A stretch of 61,550 bases of DNA from JAHEJB01 sp041748175 (GCA_041748175.1 JBGTDU010000102.1:1-61550); one strand, 5' to 3'; shown: positions 17,795-27,170, counted from the first letter of the stretch. Program-made: numbers and translations. The notes: generated by a model from the sequence alone, not told the origin.

Positions 17795-17846
17795 CGAACC
17801 CCTCCCTTCCCAAGGGAGGTGCCGAGCCCGCGAGGCGGAGGGTTCG
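17795..17846. repeat. Branched palindromic element, copy 2
   Basis: CGAACC (17795-17800) pairs with GGTTCG (17841-17846). This stem encloses CTCCCTT/AAGGGAG (17802-17818) and a shorter second arm with GCC and GGC flanks. The sequence AAGGGAGGTGCCGA and the later GGCGGAGGGTTCGCC are shared with copy 1. Confidence 0.7.
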
Positions 17847-17894
17847 CCGCAGGCTGCTAGGAAGTGGCATCGGGAGACGCAGCCATCTTGGCCC

Positions 17895-17940
17895 GAACCC
17901 CCACCGCTTCGCGGAGCCCCCTTGGGAAAGGGGCGGTTTC
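17895..17940. repeat. Branched palindromic element, inverted copy 3
   Basis: The reverse complement of copy 2 can be followed through this stretch: CGAACCCCCACCGC, then a CCGC/GCGG hairpin (17904-17914), then CCCCTT/AAGGGG (17918-17933), then GGTTTC. It is imperfect but clearly the same element in the opposite orientation. Confidence 0.6.
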
Positions 17941-18016
17941 TTGGCTCCCTGCCCCTACGCGTCGAGGAAGGGAGCTTGTGAGTGCTAGATTCGTCACGCC
18001 TGAAAACCCGTCGCGC

Positions 18017-19411
18017 ATGACCCAATCGTACCGCCGCTCGGCGCTCTACACGCTCATCTCCGTTTTCTTCTTCTGGGGATTTGTCGCGGCGTCGAATACG
18101 ATTCTCATCCCGCTGTTCAAGCAGTATTTCGAGCTTTCGCAGGCGCAGGCTCAGTTGGTGGATTTCGCGTTCTACGCGGCGTATTTCGTGGGATCGCTGC
18201 TGTACTTCGTGGTTTCGCTGGGCATGGGCGACCCGCTCAACAGGATGGGCTACAAGAAAGGCCTCGTCCTCGGTTTGTTGATTTCGGCTGTCGGCGCGGC
18301 GGGGATGGTACCGGCAGCTTCCCAGCAGTCCTTCGCGCTCATGCTGACGGCATTGTTCGTCATCGGGCTCGGATTCGCGCTTCAGCAGATCGTCGCGAAC
18401 CCGTACGTTATCGCGCTCGGCGATCCGGGCACGGGCGCATACCGGGCGAGCTTCGCGCAGGGCGTCAACTCGTTCGGGACGACCATCGGCCCGCTCGTCG
18501 TGGGCTTCGCCATCTTCGGCACGATTGAGACAGAGACTGTTCAGACCTCCCTCGATACGGTCAAGGCGCCGTACATCGGGCTGGCGGTGGCGTTTGTGCT
18601 GTTCGCATTGCTGATGGGCGCATCCAAGCTCCCGCCCATCACGGTGGATGTGCCGAAAGAACGCAGTCTCGGCGCGCTTCGGTTTCCGCAGCTGCTACTG
18701 GGGATGCTGGCGATTTTTGTGTACGTCGGCACAGAGGTCACTATCCAGAGCAACTTGCCGGAGTTGATGCGCCAGCCCGAGATCCTTGGCCTCCCAGCCG
18801 AGCGCACTTCCCATTTCATTTCGCTCTATTGGGGCGGACTCATGATTGGGCGATGGGCTGCTGCAATTACGGTTTTCAACCTGAAAGGCGCGGCCCGCAA
18901 TGTGGCCACGGTGGTTGTTCCGTTGCTGGCGTACGGAGTTGTCCTTGGTGTAAATGCCATCAAGGGTAGCCCGATCGATGATCTGATCATCTATGCCCCA
19001 GCCGTTCTGCTGTTGATCGTCGGATTCTTCCTTGCCCAGGAGAAACCTGCTCGCACAATGATGCTTTTCGGTGGCGCGGGTGCCGCTCTAATGCTATTCG
19101 GACTGATGACGGATGGCCGTCTAGCCCTATACAGCTTCGTCGCCGGCGGACTTTTCTGCTCCATCATGTGGCCGTGCATCTTTGCGCTCAGCATCGCCGG
19201 GCTCGGGGAATACACCAACCAGGGCTCGTCGCTTTTGGTGATGATGATTCTCGGCGGGGCGCTTATCCCACCGATGCAAGGTCTCGTGTCCGACAGCATC
19301 GGCATCCATCCATCGTACGTCGTGCCGATGGTTGGGTTTGTTTACCTCAGCGTGTACGGCGTGCTCGTCGGGCGGGTGCTGATGAAACAGGGGGTTGAGT
19401 ATGGTGGATGA
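18017..19411 (+). CDS. Sugar MFS transporter, FucP/NagP-like
   Basis: This is a 464-residue permease with about 12 membrane segments. The start at 18017 gives the usual short cytoplasmic lead-in (MTQSYRRSALYTLISVFFFW, then GFVAASNTILIPLFK). It shows hallmarks of the FHS/FucP branch of the major facilitator superfamily: FFFWGF in helix 1, FYAAYFVGSLL in helix 2, GFALQQIVANPYV in helix 4 and QGVNSFGTTIGPL in helix 5. Family members import L-fucose, glucose/galactose or GlcNAc with protons. Given the hexosaminidase before it and the ROK kinase overlapping its end, import of GlcNAc (NagP-like) is a reasonable inference. Confidence 0.88.
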   Translation: MTQSYRRSALYTLISVFFFWGFVAASNTILIPLFKQYFELSQAQAQLVDFAFYAAYFVGSLLYFVVSLGMGDPLNRMGYKKGLVLGLLISAVGAAGMVPAASQQSFALMLTALFVIGLGFALQQIVANPYVIALGDPGTGAYRASFAQGVNSFGTTIGPLVVGFAIFGTIETETVQTSLDTVKAPYIGLAVAFVLFALLMGASKLPPITVDVPKERSLGALRFPQLLLGMLAIFVYVGTEVTIQSNLPELMRQPEILGLPAERTSHFISLYWGGLMIGRWAAAITVFNLKGAARNVATVVVPLLAYGVVLGVNAIKGSPIDDLIIYAPAVLLLIVGFFLAQEKPARTMMLFGGAGAALMLFGLMTDGRLALYSFVAGGLFCSIMWPCIFALSIAGLGEYTNQGSSLLVMMILGGALIPPMQGLVSDSIGIHPSYVVPMVGFVYLSVYGVLVGRVLMKQGVEYGG

Positions 19412-20333
19412 CGTGCCCGGAGTCGCCGCAGGCATCGACATCGGCGGGACGAACACCAAGGTCGGGCTCGTCGACGCGGGTGGGAAAATCCATGATCAGT
19501 TTGTTCTCAAGACTGCCGAATATCCCGAGCCCCGCTCACTTGTTCATGATCTCGCAGCGAGAATCCGCAAGACGACGGAAGGCCATTCTCTGCTCGGAGT
19601 TGGCATCGGCGCCCCCAACGGAAACTTTTACCGGGGCACCATCGAGAACGCGCCCAATCTTGCCTGGGATGGCGTGATTCCGTTTGCGGATTGGATGGCC
19701 GCGAGTACCGGCGTTCCGTGCCTCCTCACCAACGACGCCAACGCCGCTGCGCTGGGCGAAATGCTCTTCGGTGCTGCAAAAGGCATGTCGGATTTCCTCT
19801 TCATCACGCTGGGGACCGGTCTTGGCAGCGGCATCGTGGTTGGAGGCGAACTCGTCTACGGCCACGACGGAGCAGCCGGCGAAATCGGCCACGTGATTGT
19901 AGACGCCGGAGGCCGCTTGTGCGGATGCGGCAGGCGAGGATGTCTGGAGCAGTACGCTTCGGCAACAGGCCTCGTGCTGACCTACCGCGAACTCAATTCG
20001 GAGGCTCCGCCAGATATCACTTCACGCCAGGTCTCTGAACGTGCGCAAGCGGGAGAACGGGCTGCGCTGGAGGCACTCGAACAGGCCGCGAGCGTTCTCG
20101 GGTTAGCTCTCGCGAACAGCGTCGCCTACACCCAGCCGGAGGCAATCTTTCTCTTTGGTGGACTCGCAGCGGCAGGAGAAATTCTATTCGACCCCGTCCG
20201 CAGACACTTCGATGCGAACCTACTCAACATCTACCGAGGCAAGACGACGATCCATCCGTCGAGCCTGGACGAAAGCGACGCGGCCATTTTGGGGGCGGCC
20301 AGTTTGATCTGGCAACGGCAAAAGTACGTATAG
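19401..20333 (+). CDS. ROK-family sugar kinase (glucokinase or GlcNAc kinase)
   Basis: This is a 310-residue kinase. The ATG at 19401 overlaps the permease end by 11 bases. N-terminal ATP-binding DIGGTNTKVGLVD, the catalytic Asp in LLTNDANAAALGE, LGTGLGSGIVVGG, and the ROK zinc signature CGCGRRGCLEQYAS (about residues 175-188) are all present. ROK kinases phosphorylate glucose, GlcNAc or related sugars at C6. Translational coupling to a NagP/FucP-type permease downstream of a hexosaminidase favours GlcNAc, although annotation as glucokinase would be usual. Confidence 0.9.
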   Translation: MVDDVPGVAAGIDIGGTNTKVGLVDAGGKIHDQFVLKTAEYPEPRSLVHDLAARIRKTTEGHSLLGVGIGAPNGNFYRGTIENAPNLAWDGVIPFADWMAASTGVPCLLTNDANAAALGEMLFGAAKGMSDFLFITLGTGLGSGIVVGGELVYGHDGAAGEIGHVIVDAGGRLCGCGRRGCLEQYASATGLVLTYRELNSEAPPDITSRQVSERAQAGERAALEALEQAASVLGLALANSVAYTQPEAIFLFGGLAAAGEILFDPVRRHFDANLLNIYRGKTTIHPSSLDESDAAILGAASLIWQRQKYV

Positions 20334-20395
20334 GCGCAATTCCCGTTTTTGCGGTAGGAAGCTCGGCCGGTGCGCGACGTGTTCAGCCGCGAGTG

Positions 20396-21424
20396 TCAGC
20401 CATCCGCCGGTCGTTCCCCGATGAGGCAACTGTTGGCGTTCCAGAGCGACATACCAGCCAATTGGATGTTCCGAAAGCCGGCCTCTTCCATCCACTCCCT
20501 CGTCTCGCCAAAAGCGTGATTGCGCCCTTCCTGTGTCACCACCCGCTGACACAAGTTTAGCAGCGTGGCCCATCTCGGCGAGACGCGGTCGTCATTCAGA
20601 TACTGCGCCTGAACGATCATCCGACCACCCGGCGCCATCATGCCGAAGCAGCGCTTCAGCAGGCTGACGGATGCCTCGGGCTGCATCATATGAAGCATGT
20701 TCGACGCGAGGATGGCGTCGAAGGGCTCGTCCGGCGTGTACTCTCGGGCATCACCGGAAACGAACTCCAGCTTGTCCGCCATGCCACGGCTCGTGGCGAT
20801 GCGCCGAGCTTCCGCGATAGCGCCAGGCTGGTCAAGCAGCGTAGCCCTGACGTGAGGGTTTCGGTCCACAATGGCCATCGAGTACGTTCCGGGACCGCAA
20901 CCGATATCGAGCAGGCGCTTTGTCTGAGAGAAGTCGAGGTGGTCCGCGATCTCGACTCCGCGTGAGCGAGCGTAAGCGTCCATCGCCGCCGTCATCCGCT
21001 GGGCCGGGATGTTATCGTCGCTGAAATCCTCCAGCGCCGCGCCTGGCGTGCTGCCCGTCCGAATGGCATCCCCAAGCTCCAGAAGTGGGCTTGCCAGCGA
21101 GTGCATAAAAGCGACCCATTCTCCTGCGTAGGCTGGCGAATCCTTCCGGCCCAAACAGTCGAGAAAGGCCTCGCTCGCCGAATATCGCCCGTCCTGAACC
21201 GACAGGATTTTTAGGGCTACGGCAGCGTCGAGGGTGGCACGAAGCGAAGCTTCATTGCCGTTCACAACCTGCTGGATGTAGTTCAGGGTCTTCGGGCCAG
21301 ACGATAAAATCTCAAAGACTCCGTTCTCGAAAAGTGCGAAAAGGGTGATGGAATCAAAAAAACGTTCGGCAATTTGAAGGACGGAAACCTGCTTTTGAAG
21401 GTCGGCAAGAGAAACGGATTGCAT
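20396..21424 (-). CDS. SAM-dependent O-methyltransferase-type enzyme
   Basis: This is a 342-residue protein from the ATG at 21424; an ATG 11 codons upstream is also possible. An N-terminal winged-helix dimerisation domain (about 10-100: RFFDSITLFALFENGVFEIL, then NGNEASLRATLDAAVALKIL) precedes a Rossmann methyltransferase domain (LLDIGCGPGTYSMAI at about 170-184, then LDQPGAIAEAR and DAILASNMLHMM). This is the Methyltransf_2-like architecture of small-molecule O-methyltransferases. The catalytic His of plant enzymes is not evident. The substrate is unknown. Confidence 0.85.
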   Translation of the reverse strand: MQSVSLADLQKQVSVLQIAERFFDSITLFALFENGVFEILSSGPKTLNYIQQVVNGNEASLRATLDAAVALKILSVQDGRYSASEAFLDCLGRKDSPAYAGEWVAFMHSLASPLLELGDAIRTGSTPGAALEDFSDDNIPAQRMTAAMDAYARSRGVEIADHLDFSQTKRLLDIGCGPGTYSMAIVDRNPHVRATLLDQPGAIAEARRIATSRGMADKLEFVSGDAREYTPDEPFDAILASNMLHMMQPEASVSLLKRCFGMMAPGGRMIVQAQYLNDDRVSPRWATLLNLCQRVVTQEGRNHAFGETREWMEEAGFRNIQLAGMSLWNANSCLIGERPADG

Positions 21425-21533
21425 GGAGTGGGTCGGGTGGAAAGACGAATGGGTCAAATGAGATTGTGCTGAAAGGTGGCTCCTAATTTAGCGCTCGGAT
21501 ACCTTGCGACGCGCCTGAGCCATCCGCGCGTTT

Positions 21534-22595
21534 TTACGGTTGCCTTCCGGCAATCTTGCTGATCCGCCCACGCCCAGCCGCCCAGCCAACGTGGGCGCTG
21601 TAAAAAGCTGTTGTCCAGTACTCGTAGTTGTCGAAGGTTGTCCACGCCACTCCATAGTCGGTAGAGATCGCCGAACCTGAGGGCGAGACGGCCACAATGG
21701 TGGGCGTCGGCGCACCGGGGACTATGCTTGCCCCATACACGCGTCCGCCTACTGCGATGCCTCCCGTTGAGGTCCATGTAGCTCCGCCATCGGCGGTGAC
21801 TGCCACGTTCTTCGTTTCGCGGGTGCTTGGACTCCCCATCGCGATTCCGTTTTGCGCATCCCAAAAAAGCACGGATGTAATTCCCTCGTCCCCGGCTGCG
21901 CTCTCGATGGGCGTTGAGGCCTCGCTCCAGGTCGCACCGTAATCGCCGGTCCGGATAACCCGAGTGTCGACCGAAGATGCTCCCGTCCCGAACCATCCGA
22001 AACCGCCAGGCTGCGTTTCAACGCACGTCCCTGAGGCGGCAAAAGCACCTTCGCCTTCCCGAGCGTCGGGGACGAGCGTTGGATCCACACGCGTCCACGT
22101 TTCGCCGCCGTTGTTCGTACGGATCAGCGTAAACTCGCCCTGGTAGCTGTCGCTGAACGCAAAGCCGCGCTGCCGGTCCCAGAAGGAGAAGCAGTCGAAG
22201 AAAGCATTCGGGTCGTTGTTCTGGAAGGAGAGCCGCCACGATTCTCCAGCATCGACGGTGTGGTAGATCCGCGAATCCGCCCCGTTGCCTATGGAAAGGA
22301 CGAAGGCTTCGCGGTCGGAAAATGCGTGGACGTCCCGGAATTGCAGGGAATCTGGCCAGGGCCCAGTCAACATCGCCCATGTTTCGCCACCGTCAGTTGT
22401 TCGGCCAACGAGGCCCGGTGCGCCGGATACCCACACCGTCTGAGCATCCACGATCGAAAGCCCGATGAACAACGACGTCGAGTCTTGGTATTGGACCTGC
22501 CACGACGGATGTTCAAGAGCCGTCAGCCTCTCGGTGGTTCGGCAGCCCGTCAGAAGCGCGAGCGTGGCAAGAACCGGAATTAGAGCGCGATGCAT
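21534..22595 (-). CDS. Asp-box (Ycf48/BNR-like) beta-propeller lipoprotein
   Basis: This is a 353-residue protein. The start at 22595 gives a lipoprotein signal (ALLTGC). At least six Asp-box motifs are spaced along it (TTDGGETW, TVDAGESW, TNNGGETW, TGDYGATW, TADGGATW, STDYGVAW), predicting a six- or seven-bladed propeller like Ycf48 or sialidase-type folds. The sialidase catalytic residues are not apparent. Proteins like this act as surface-anchored binding scaffolds. The specific role is unknown. Confidence 0.85.
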   Translation of the reverse strand: MHRALIPVLATLALLTGCRTTERLTALEHPSWQVQYQDSTSLFIGLSIVDAQTVWVSGAPGLVGRTTDGGETWAMLTGPWPDSLQFRDVHAFSDREAFVLSIGNGADSRIYHTVDAGESWRLSFQNNDPNAFFDCFSFWDRQRGFAFSDSYQGEFTLIRTNNGGETWTRVDPTLVPDAREGEGAFAASGTCVETQPGGFGWFGTGASSVDTRVIRTGDYGATWSEASTPIESAAGDEGITSVLFWDAQNGIAMGSPSTRETKNVAVTADGGATWTSTGGIAVGGRVYGASIVPGAPTPTIVAVSPSGSAISTDYGVAWTTFDNYEYWTTAFYSAHVGWAAGRGRISKIAGRQP

Positions 22596-22825
22596 CGGAA
22601 TGGTTGTTTTTCGTGAGGCGGTCATGCGTCGAGGTACCAGCTCGTGTTCCTCATGTATTCGGCGGTGCGGTAGTCCGGGCTGAATGGGGAGCCCGTTTGC
22701 TGGAACGTAATCTCGCCACGGAATATCTGCCTGCAAGTCTCGACCAGATCCGCAGTGCTTCTGATAGACATTGCGTAGGTTCGCGGCTTCGACTTTGCGA
22801 CGAACTCCGCGTGTAGCGGTTCACT

Positions 22826-24523
22826 ATGCGCATCGCACTTTGCCAGCTCAATTTCATCGTCGGCGACCTCGCGGGGAATGCCGAAAAGATTCTCACGTGG
22901 TCGAGGCGTTCGGCGGAGGAGGGGGCCGACCTGGCCGTTTTCCCCGAACTGTGCATAACCGGCTACCCGCCTCAGGACCTGCTGGATCGCCCCGATTTCA
23001 TGGACGACGTGGACGACGCGGTCGAGTACCTCGTTACTCAGTTGCCACCGGCGGTTGCCGTGCTCATCGGAGCACCAGTACGGAATGCCGATCGGACTGG
23101 AAAACGATTATTCAACGCCGCACTTTTGATAGAGGAAGGGAAAGTGACGGGGAAGGCGTACAAAGCGCTGCTTCCGACCTACGATGTCTTCGACGAGTTT
23201 CGGCAATTCGAGCCAGGAAGGACAAGGCAGATCGTCCATGTTCGGGGCCTCAAGCTGGGCCTGCACGTTTGCGAGGACATGTGGAATAACGCGGAGGTTG
23301 CGCCATTCCACCTCTATGCCGCCAACCCGATCGATGAGTTGGCAGCTGCCGGAGCCGAACTGTTCGTAAATCTTTCCGCGTCGCCATTCGCGGTCGGAAA
23401 GTCCGACGAGCGCACGCGCCTGATTTTCGAAAGCTGCCGCGAGCACGGCCTTCCGTTCGTTTTCGTCAACCAGGTTGGCGCCAATGCAGAGCTCATCTTC
23501 GACGGCGACTCCCGCGTCCACGCCGCAGACGGCTCGGTGGTCTGGCACGCCAAGCCGTTCGAGGAAGATTTCTTTGTATGGGATTCGGATCTTTCTCCCG
23601 TTTCAGAGGCGGCAATGGGGCCGGGCGGAGGAGCGAACCGAAGCGCGATTTCTACGATCCACGACGCGCTCGTGCTCGGCATTCGCGACTACGTGGCGAA
23701 AACTGGCCCCGGCGTTTTCAACAAAGCGCTCATTGGTCTTTCTGGAGGTATTGATTCTGCGGTTACCTGTGCATTGGCTGCCGAAGCATTGGGGCCGAAG
23801 AAAGTTGTCGGAGTTACGATGCCGTCGAAGTACTCGTCGGGCGGAAGCGTCCGCGATTCGAAGACGCTCGCCAACAATCTGGGCATCGAGTTCCACGAAG
23901 TCACCATCCGGCCCGCCGTCGAAGCATTCGGCCACATGCTCGAACCGCTCTTTGAGGGGACGGAAGAAGGCGTGGCCGAGGAAAACATTCAAGCCCGCTC
24001 CCGCGCCGTCACGCTGATGGCCCTTTCGAACAAATTTGGCTATCTCCTGCTCACAACGGGCAACAAAAGCGAGATGGCCGTTGGCTACGCAACCCTTTAT
24101 GGAGACATGGCGGGTGGGCTGGCGGTCATCTCGGACCTGTTCAAGACGCAAGTGTATGAACTCGCCGACTACATCAACGAACGTGCGGCCCACGAAGTCA
24201 TCCCCCAAAGCACCGTCAGGAAAGCACCAAGCGCCGAACTCCGCCCCGGACAGTTTGATCAGGATTCCCTTCCGCCATACGACATCCTGGATACCATCCT
24301 CAATCTCTACATCGAAGAAGCACTCGGGCTCGCGGCGATCGTAAACCAGACCGGCTACGAGGAGCCGCTGGTGGCGAGAATCCTGGGGATGGTGGACCGC
24401 AACGAATACAAACGGCACCAGGCCGCGCCAGGCCTACGCGTCAGCGACAAGGCATTTGGCGTGGGCCGACGGATTCCGATAGTTATGCGGCGGACACGGG
24501 TTGAGCGAATCGCTGCTCAGTAA
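22826..24523 (+). CDS. nadE: Glutamine-dependent NAD+ synthetase
   Basis: This is a 565-residue two-domain enzyme. Residues 1 to about 265 are the nitrilase-type glutaminase with its Glu-Lys-Cys triad (VFPELCITGYPPQDLL, then YKALLPTYDVFDE, then LHVCEDMWNN). Residues from about 285 form the synthetase domain with the PP-loop LSGGIDSAV (about 302-310), TTGNKSEMAVGYATLYGDMAG and FKTQVYELA. It amidates deamido-NAD+ to NAD+ using glutamine-derived ammonia and ATP, the last step of NAD biosynthesis. Length and motifs are normal. Confidence 0.97.
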   Translation: MRIALCQLNFIVGDLAGNAEKILTWSRRSAEEGADLAVFPELCITGYPPQDLLDRPDFMDDVDDAVEYLVTQLPPAVAVLIGAPVRNADRTGKRLFNAALLIEEGKVTGKAYKALLPTYDVFDEFRQFEPGRTRQIVHVRGLKLGLHVCEDMWNNAEVAPFHLYAANPIDELAAAGAELFVNLSASPFAVGKSDERTRLIFESCREHGLPFVFVNQVGANAELIFDGDSRVHAADGSVVWHAKPFEEDFFVWDSDLSPVSEAAMGPGGGANRSAISTIHDALVLGIRDYVAKTGPGVFNKALIGLSGGIDSAVTCALAAEALGPKKVVGVTMPSKYSSGGSVRDSKTLANNLGIEFHEVTIRPAVEAFGHMLEPLFEGTEEGVAEENIQARSRAVTLMALSNKFGYLLLTTGNKSEMAVGYATLYGDMAGGLAVISDLFKTQVYELADYINERAAHEVIPQSTVRKAPSAELRPGQFDQDSLPPYDILDTILNLYIEEALGLAAIVNQTGYEEPLVARILGMVDRNEYKRHQAAPGLRVSDKAFGVGRRIPIVMRRTRVERIAAQ

Positions 24524-24667
24524 CTCACAAAGTCGGTACTTTCGAGAGCGTTGACCCACCGCTCCTGACCGCGTCGGCGTCCGCCGAGCTTTTCCGGTGT
24601 CCGCGCTTTCCCCATGGCACAACGCCTTGGCGCTGATGTGAGGAGTTTGATCGCCATTTTAAGTCTG

Positions 24668-25267
24668 ATGATCGCCTACGTCTCCGGAACTCTCACCGAA
24701 AAGCACCCCACGGAAGCCATTATCGACGTGGGTGGGTTGGGCTATCGGCTGCTGATTCCAACCTCGTCCTTCGAGAAGCTCCCGGCTCAAGGAGAATCCG
24801 CCAGACTGCATACCACACTAATCGTCCGCGAGGACAGCCAGACGCTGTACGGATTCGCGACGGTCGCCGAGCGGAGAACCTTCGAAACCATGATTGGTGT
24901 TTCGGGCGTGGGGCCGAAGCTGGCACTGGCCTTGCTGAGCGGAATGAGCCCCAGCGAATTGCGCGATGTAGTCCTCGCCGAAGACGCAGGAATGCTTACG
25001 CGAATCCCCGGCGTGGGGAAGAAAACCGCCGAGCGATTGATTGTCGAACTCCGCGACAAGCTCTCAAAGATGGACGGATTGGGCTCGAACGGATACAGCG
25101 GCAGCGATGGCGAAATTATGCTAGCCCGCTCCGATGCGCGAGCCGGACTGGAAGCTCTTGGTCTCAGCCGGGCCGAAGCGGAGAAACGCATCCGCGTCGT
25201 TCTGCGCGACCATCCCGATGTTTCATCAGCCGAGGACCTCATCCGCACGGCGCTGCGTGCGGCGTAG
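24668..25267 (+). CDS. ruvA: Holliday junction branch migration protein RuvA
   Basis: This is a 199-residue protein from the ATG at 24668 (MIAYVSGTLTEKHPTEAIID), the start usual for RuvA. Domain I is an OB fold (VGGLGYRLLIPTS). Domain II carries paired helix-hairpin-helix motifs (TMIGVSGVGPKLALALLSG, TRIPGVGKKTAERLIVELRD). After a flexible linker, domain III (ARSDARAGLEALGLSRAEAE) contacts RuvB. RuvA tetramers bind four-way junctions and load RuvB for branch migration. No ruvB or ruvC is adjacent. Confidence 0.96.
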   Translation: MIAYVSGTLTEKHPTEAIIDVGGLGYRLLIPTSSFEKLPAQGESARLHTTLIVREDSQTLYGFATVAERRTFETMIGVSGVGPKLALALLSGMSPSELRDVVLAEDAGMLTRIPGVGKKTAERLIVELRDKLSKMDGLGSNGYSGSDGEIMLARSDARAGLEALGLSRAEAEKRIRVVLRDHPDVSSAEDLIRTALRAA

Positions 25268-25356
25268 GCTTTCATGGTCACTGCAAGGCGAGGTAACACT
25301 CCGATAACGCGACTCGTCTACTTTCGCGGCGATCTGATCCCTTTGTCTTTCCAGTT

Positions 25357-26076
25357 ATGGCAGCGTCACTTCCCACGAGATCCCCGGAAGTAACCACGGT
25401 TCTCCTCGTAGACGATGAGCCTGATCTGCTGGAACTCCTGAGCTACACGCTCGAACGGGAAGGCTATCGGGTGGTCGTTGCGAAGGATGGGGCAGAGGGC
25501 CTTGTAACGGCGCAGGCCGAAAAGCCGGACATCATCGTGCTCGACATCATGATGCCCAACATGGATGGCATCGAACTATGCGCAAAGCTTCGGGAAGACG
25601 CGCACCTCCGACTCACTCCCATTCTCATGCTCACCGCAAGGACGGGGGAACGGGACGAGATTGCGGGCCTGGAGGCTGGTGCGGATGACTATTTGCCGAA
25701 GCCGATCTCACCCCGGTTGTTTCTCAGCCGCGTTAAAGCCATCCTTCGGCGCGACGAGCGGATGGACTCGGTTTCGTCTGTTAATCTGAGGGTGCACGAC
25801 CTCCATATTGACCGCGATCGCTTTTCGGTTAGTCGGGGAGACGAAACATTCAGGATGCCCCGAAAGGAGTTCCAATTGCTACACTATTTGGCTGCCCACC
25901 CGGGTCGCGTGTTTTCGCGGGAGGAACTGCTCGACGCCATCTGGGGCTCCGATGTTTTTGTGGTCGATCGTACGGTAGACGTCCACGTTCGCAAGATTCG
26001 GGAGAAGTTGGGGAGCGCCTACATTGAGACCGTCAAGGGTATCGGCTACACCTTCGCGGACACGCTGGAAACGTAG
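25357..26076 (+). CDS. OmpR/PhoB-family response regulator
   Basis: This is a 239-residue regulator. The receiver domain (about 13-127) has the acidic pair DD at 19-20, phospho-acceptor Asp63 (IIVLDIMMPNMDG), the conserved Thr in LMLTART and Lys in LPKPISPR. The C-terminal winged-helix DNA-binding domain spans about 145-238 (RMPRKEFQLLHYLAAHPGRV, VDRTVDVHVRKIREKLG, ETVKGIGYTF). It precedes a membrane histidine kinase by 47 bases, forming a classical pair that looks PhoB-like. No Pho operon lies beside it. Confidence 0.93.
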   Translation: MAASLPTRSPEVTTVLLVDDEPDLLELLSYTLEREGYRVVVAKDGAEGLVTAQAEKPDIIVLDIMMPNMDGIELCAKLREDAHLRLTPILMLTARTGERDEIAGLEAGADDYLPKPISPRLFLSRVKAILRRDERMDSVSSVNLRVHDLHIDRDRFSVSRGDETFRMPRKEFQLLHYLAAHPGRVFSREELLDAIWGSDVFVVDRTVDVHVRKIREKLGSAYIETVKGIGYTFADTLET

Positions 26077-26123
26077 CGGGTAGGCGGAGAGCGTAGTTTC
26101 GAGATCGCTTGTCCTGGTCGTGT

Positions 26124-27170
26124 ATGGCCTCCGTCCCTCGATGCAATCGCCTGGCCCTCCGGATTGCCGTGCTCGTTGCAGGGGTGGTCCTCTCGGCGAG
26201 CATCGCCCTGATTGTTCTGCTCCCGACACCTCGTTGGGCGATCGCACTAATGGTAACGGTAGTTGCCGGCAGCGCAGCGTACGGGGCCGCTTACGCCGTG
26301 ATCGGTAGACGCCTAGAGCTCGCTCAAGCGACGCTCCGCGAAACGAGAAAGCGCAGGTTTGAGGCACTCGCAACGCTCCCAAGGGCGAATGCGCGAGACG
26401 AATTGGATGAACTCGTCTACCAGGCACACCGCATGGGCCGGACGCTTCAGCTGGAGATCGAGCGGCTAGAGCAGTTGGAGAATTACCGGCGCGAGTTCCT
26501 CGGAGATGTTTCGCACGAGCTGCAGACGCCCATATTCGCGATATCCGGCTTTGCTGAAACACTCCTTGACGGTGCCATGGAGGACGAAAATGTCCGGCAC
26601 CGGTTTGTAGAGAAGATCGGAGCCAACGCACACCGACTTACCACGCTGACGCGAGATCTGGCAGAGATATCGCGAATCGAGACCGGTGAGTTGAAAATGA
26701 CGGCTGAACCCTTTGATCTTAAACCAATCGCAGAGGAGACGGCTGAAGCGCTTGAGACAATGGCAAGGGATCGAGGCGTCGACCTGACCTGTCAAATTCC
26801 GCAAACGCTCCAGCCCGTGATCGGCGACCGCGACCGAATCCGACAAGTGCTCGCTAACCTTGTCGAGAACGCGGTGAAGTACGGCGAGCCGGGTGGCCAC
26901 GTGGAGCTCATCATTCGACGTCTCTCCGACAAGTCAGTTCAGATTGCCGTCGTAGATGACGGCATCGGGATCCCATCCGAGGCTATCCCCCGTTTGACCG
27001 AACGTTTTTTCCGAGTCGACAAGAGCCGCTCGCGCGAACAAGGTGGTACTGGCTTAGGGCTTGCTATCGTGAAACACATTCTTGAGGCCCATGGCACCCG
27101 GCTCGAGATCGTGAGTCGCCCCGGCTACGGCTCAAAATTCACCTTCGAGCTACCCACAGAAAGATTCTGA
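26124..27170 (+). CDS. PhoR-like sensor histidine kinase
   Basis: This is a 348-residue kinase from the ATG at 26124. Two transmembrane helices lie near residues 11-33 and 38-60 with almost no loop between them, so there is no sizeable external sensor. A helical linker leads to the HisKA domain with His131 (FLGDVSHELQTPIFAI) and the HATPase domain (N box LANLVENAVKYG, G1 VVDDGIGIP, G2 GGTGLGLAIVKHI). The short, loopless membrane part suggests sensing within the membrane or through a partner, as proposed for PhoR. It pairs with the upstream regulator. Confidence 0.93.
   Translation: MASVPRCNRLALRIAVLVAGVVLSASIALIVLLPTPRWAIALMVTVVAGSAAYGAAYAVIGRRLELAQATLRETRKRRFEALATLPRANARDELDELVYQAHRMGRTLQLEIERLEQLENYRREFLGDVSHELQTPIFAISGFAETLLDGAMEDENVRHRFVEKIGANAHRLTTLTRDLAEISRIETGELKMTAEPFDLKPIAEETAEALETMARDRGVDLTCQIPQTLQPVIGDRDRIRQVLANLVENAVKYGEPGGHVELIIRRLSDKSVQIAVVDDGIGIPSEAIPRLTERFFRVDKSRSREQGGTGLGLAIVKHILEAHGTRLEIVSRPGYGSKFTFELPTERF

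Noticed and set aside
17628..18016. Start of the sugar permease at an upstream in-frame codon (17864)
   Set aside because: The extra 51 residues would be translated palindromic repeat DNA and the ATG at 18017 gives the normal permease N-terminus.
23603..24418. 271-codon frame antisense to nadE
   Set aside because: The nadE motifs on the plus strand are decisive.
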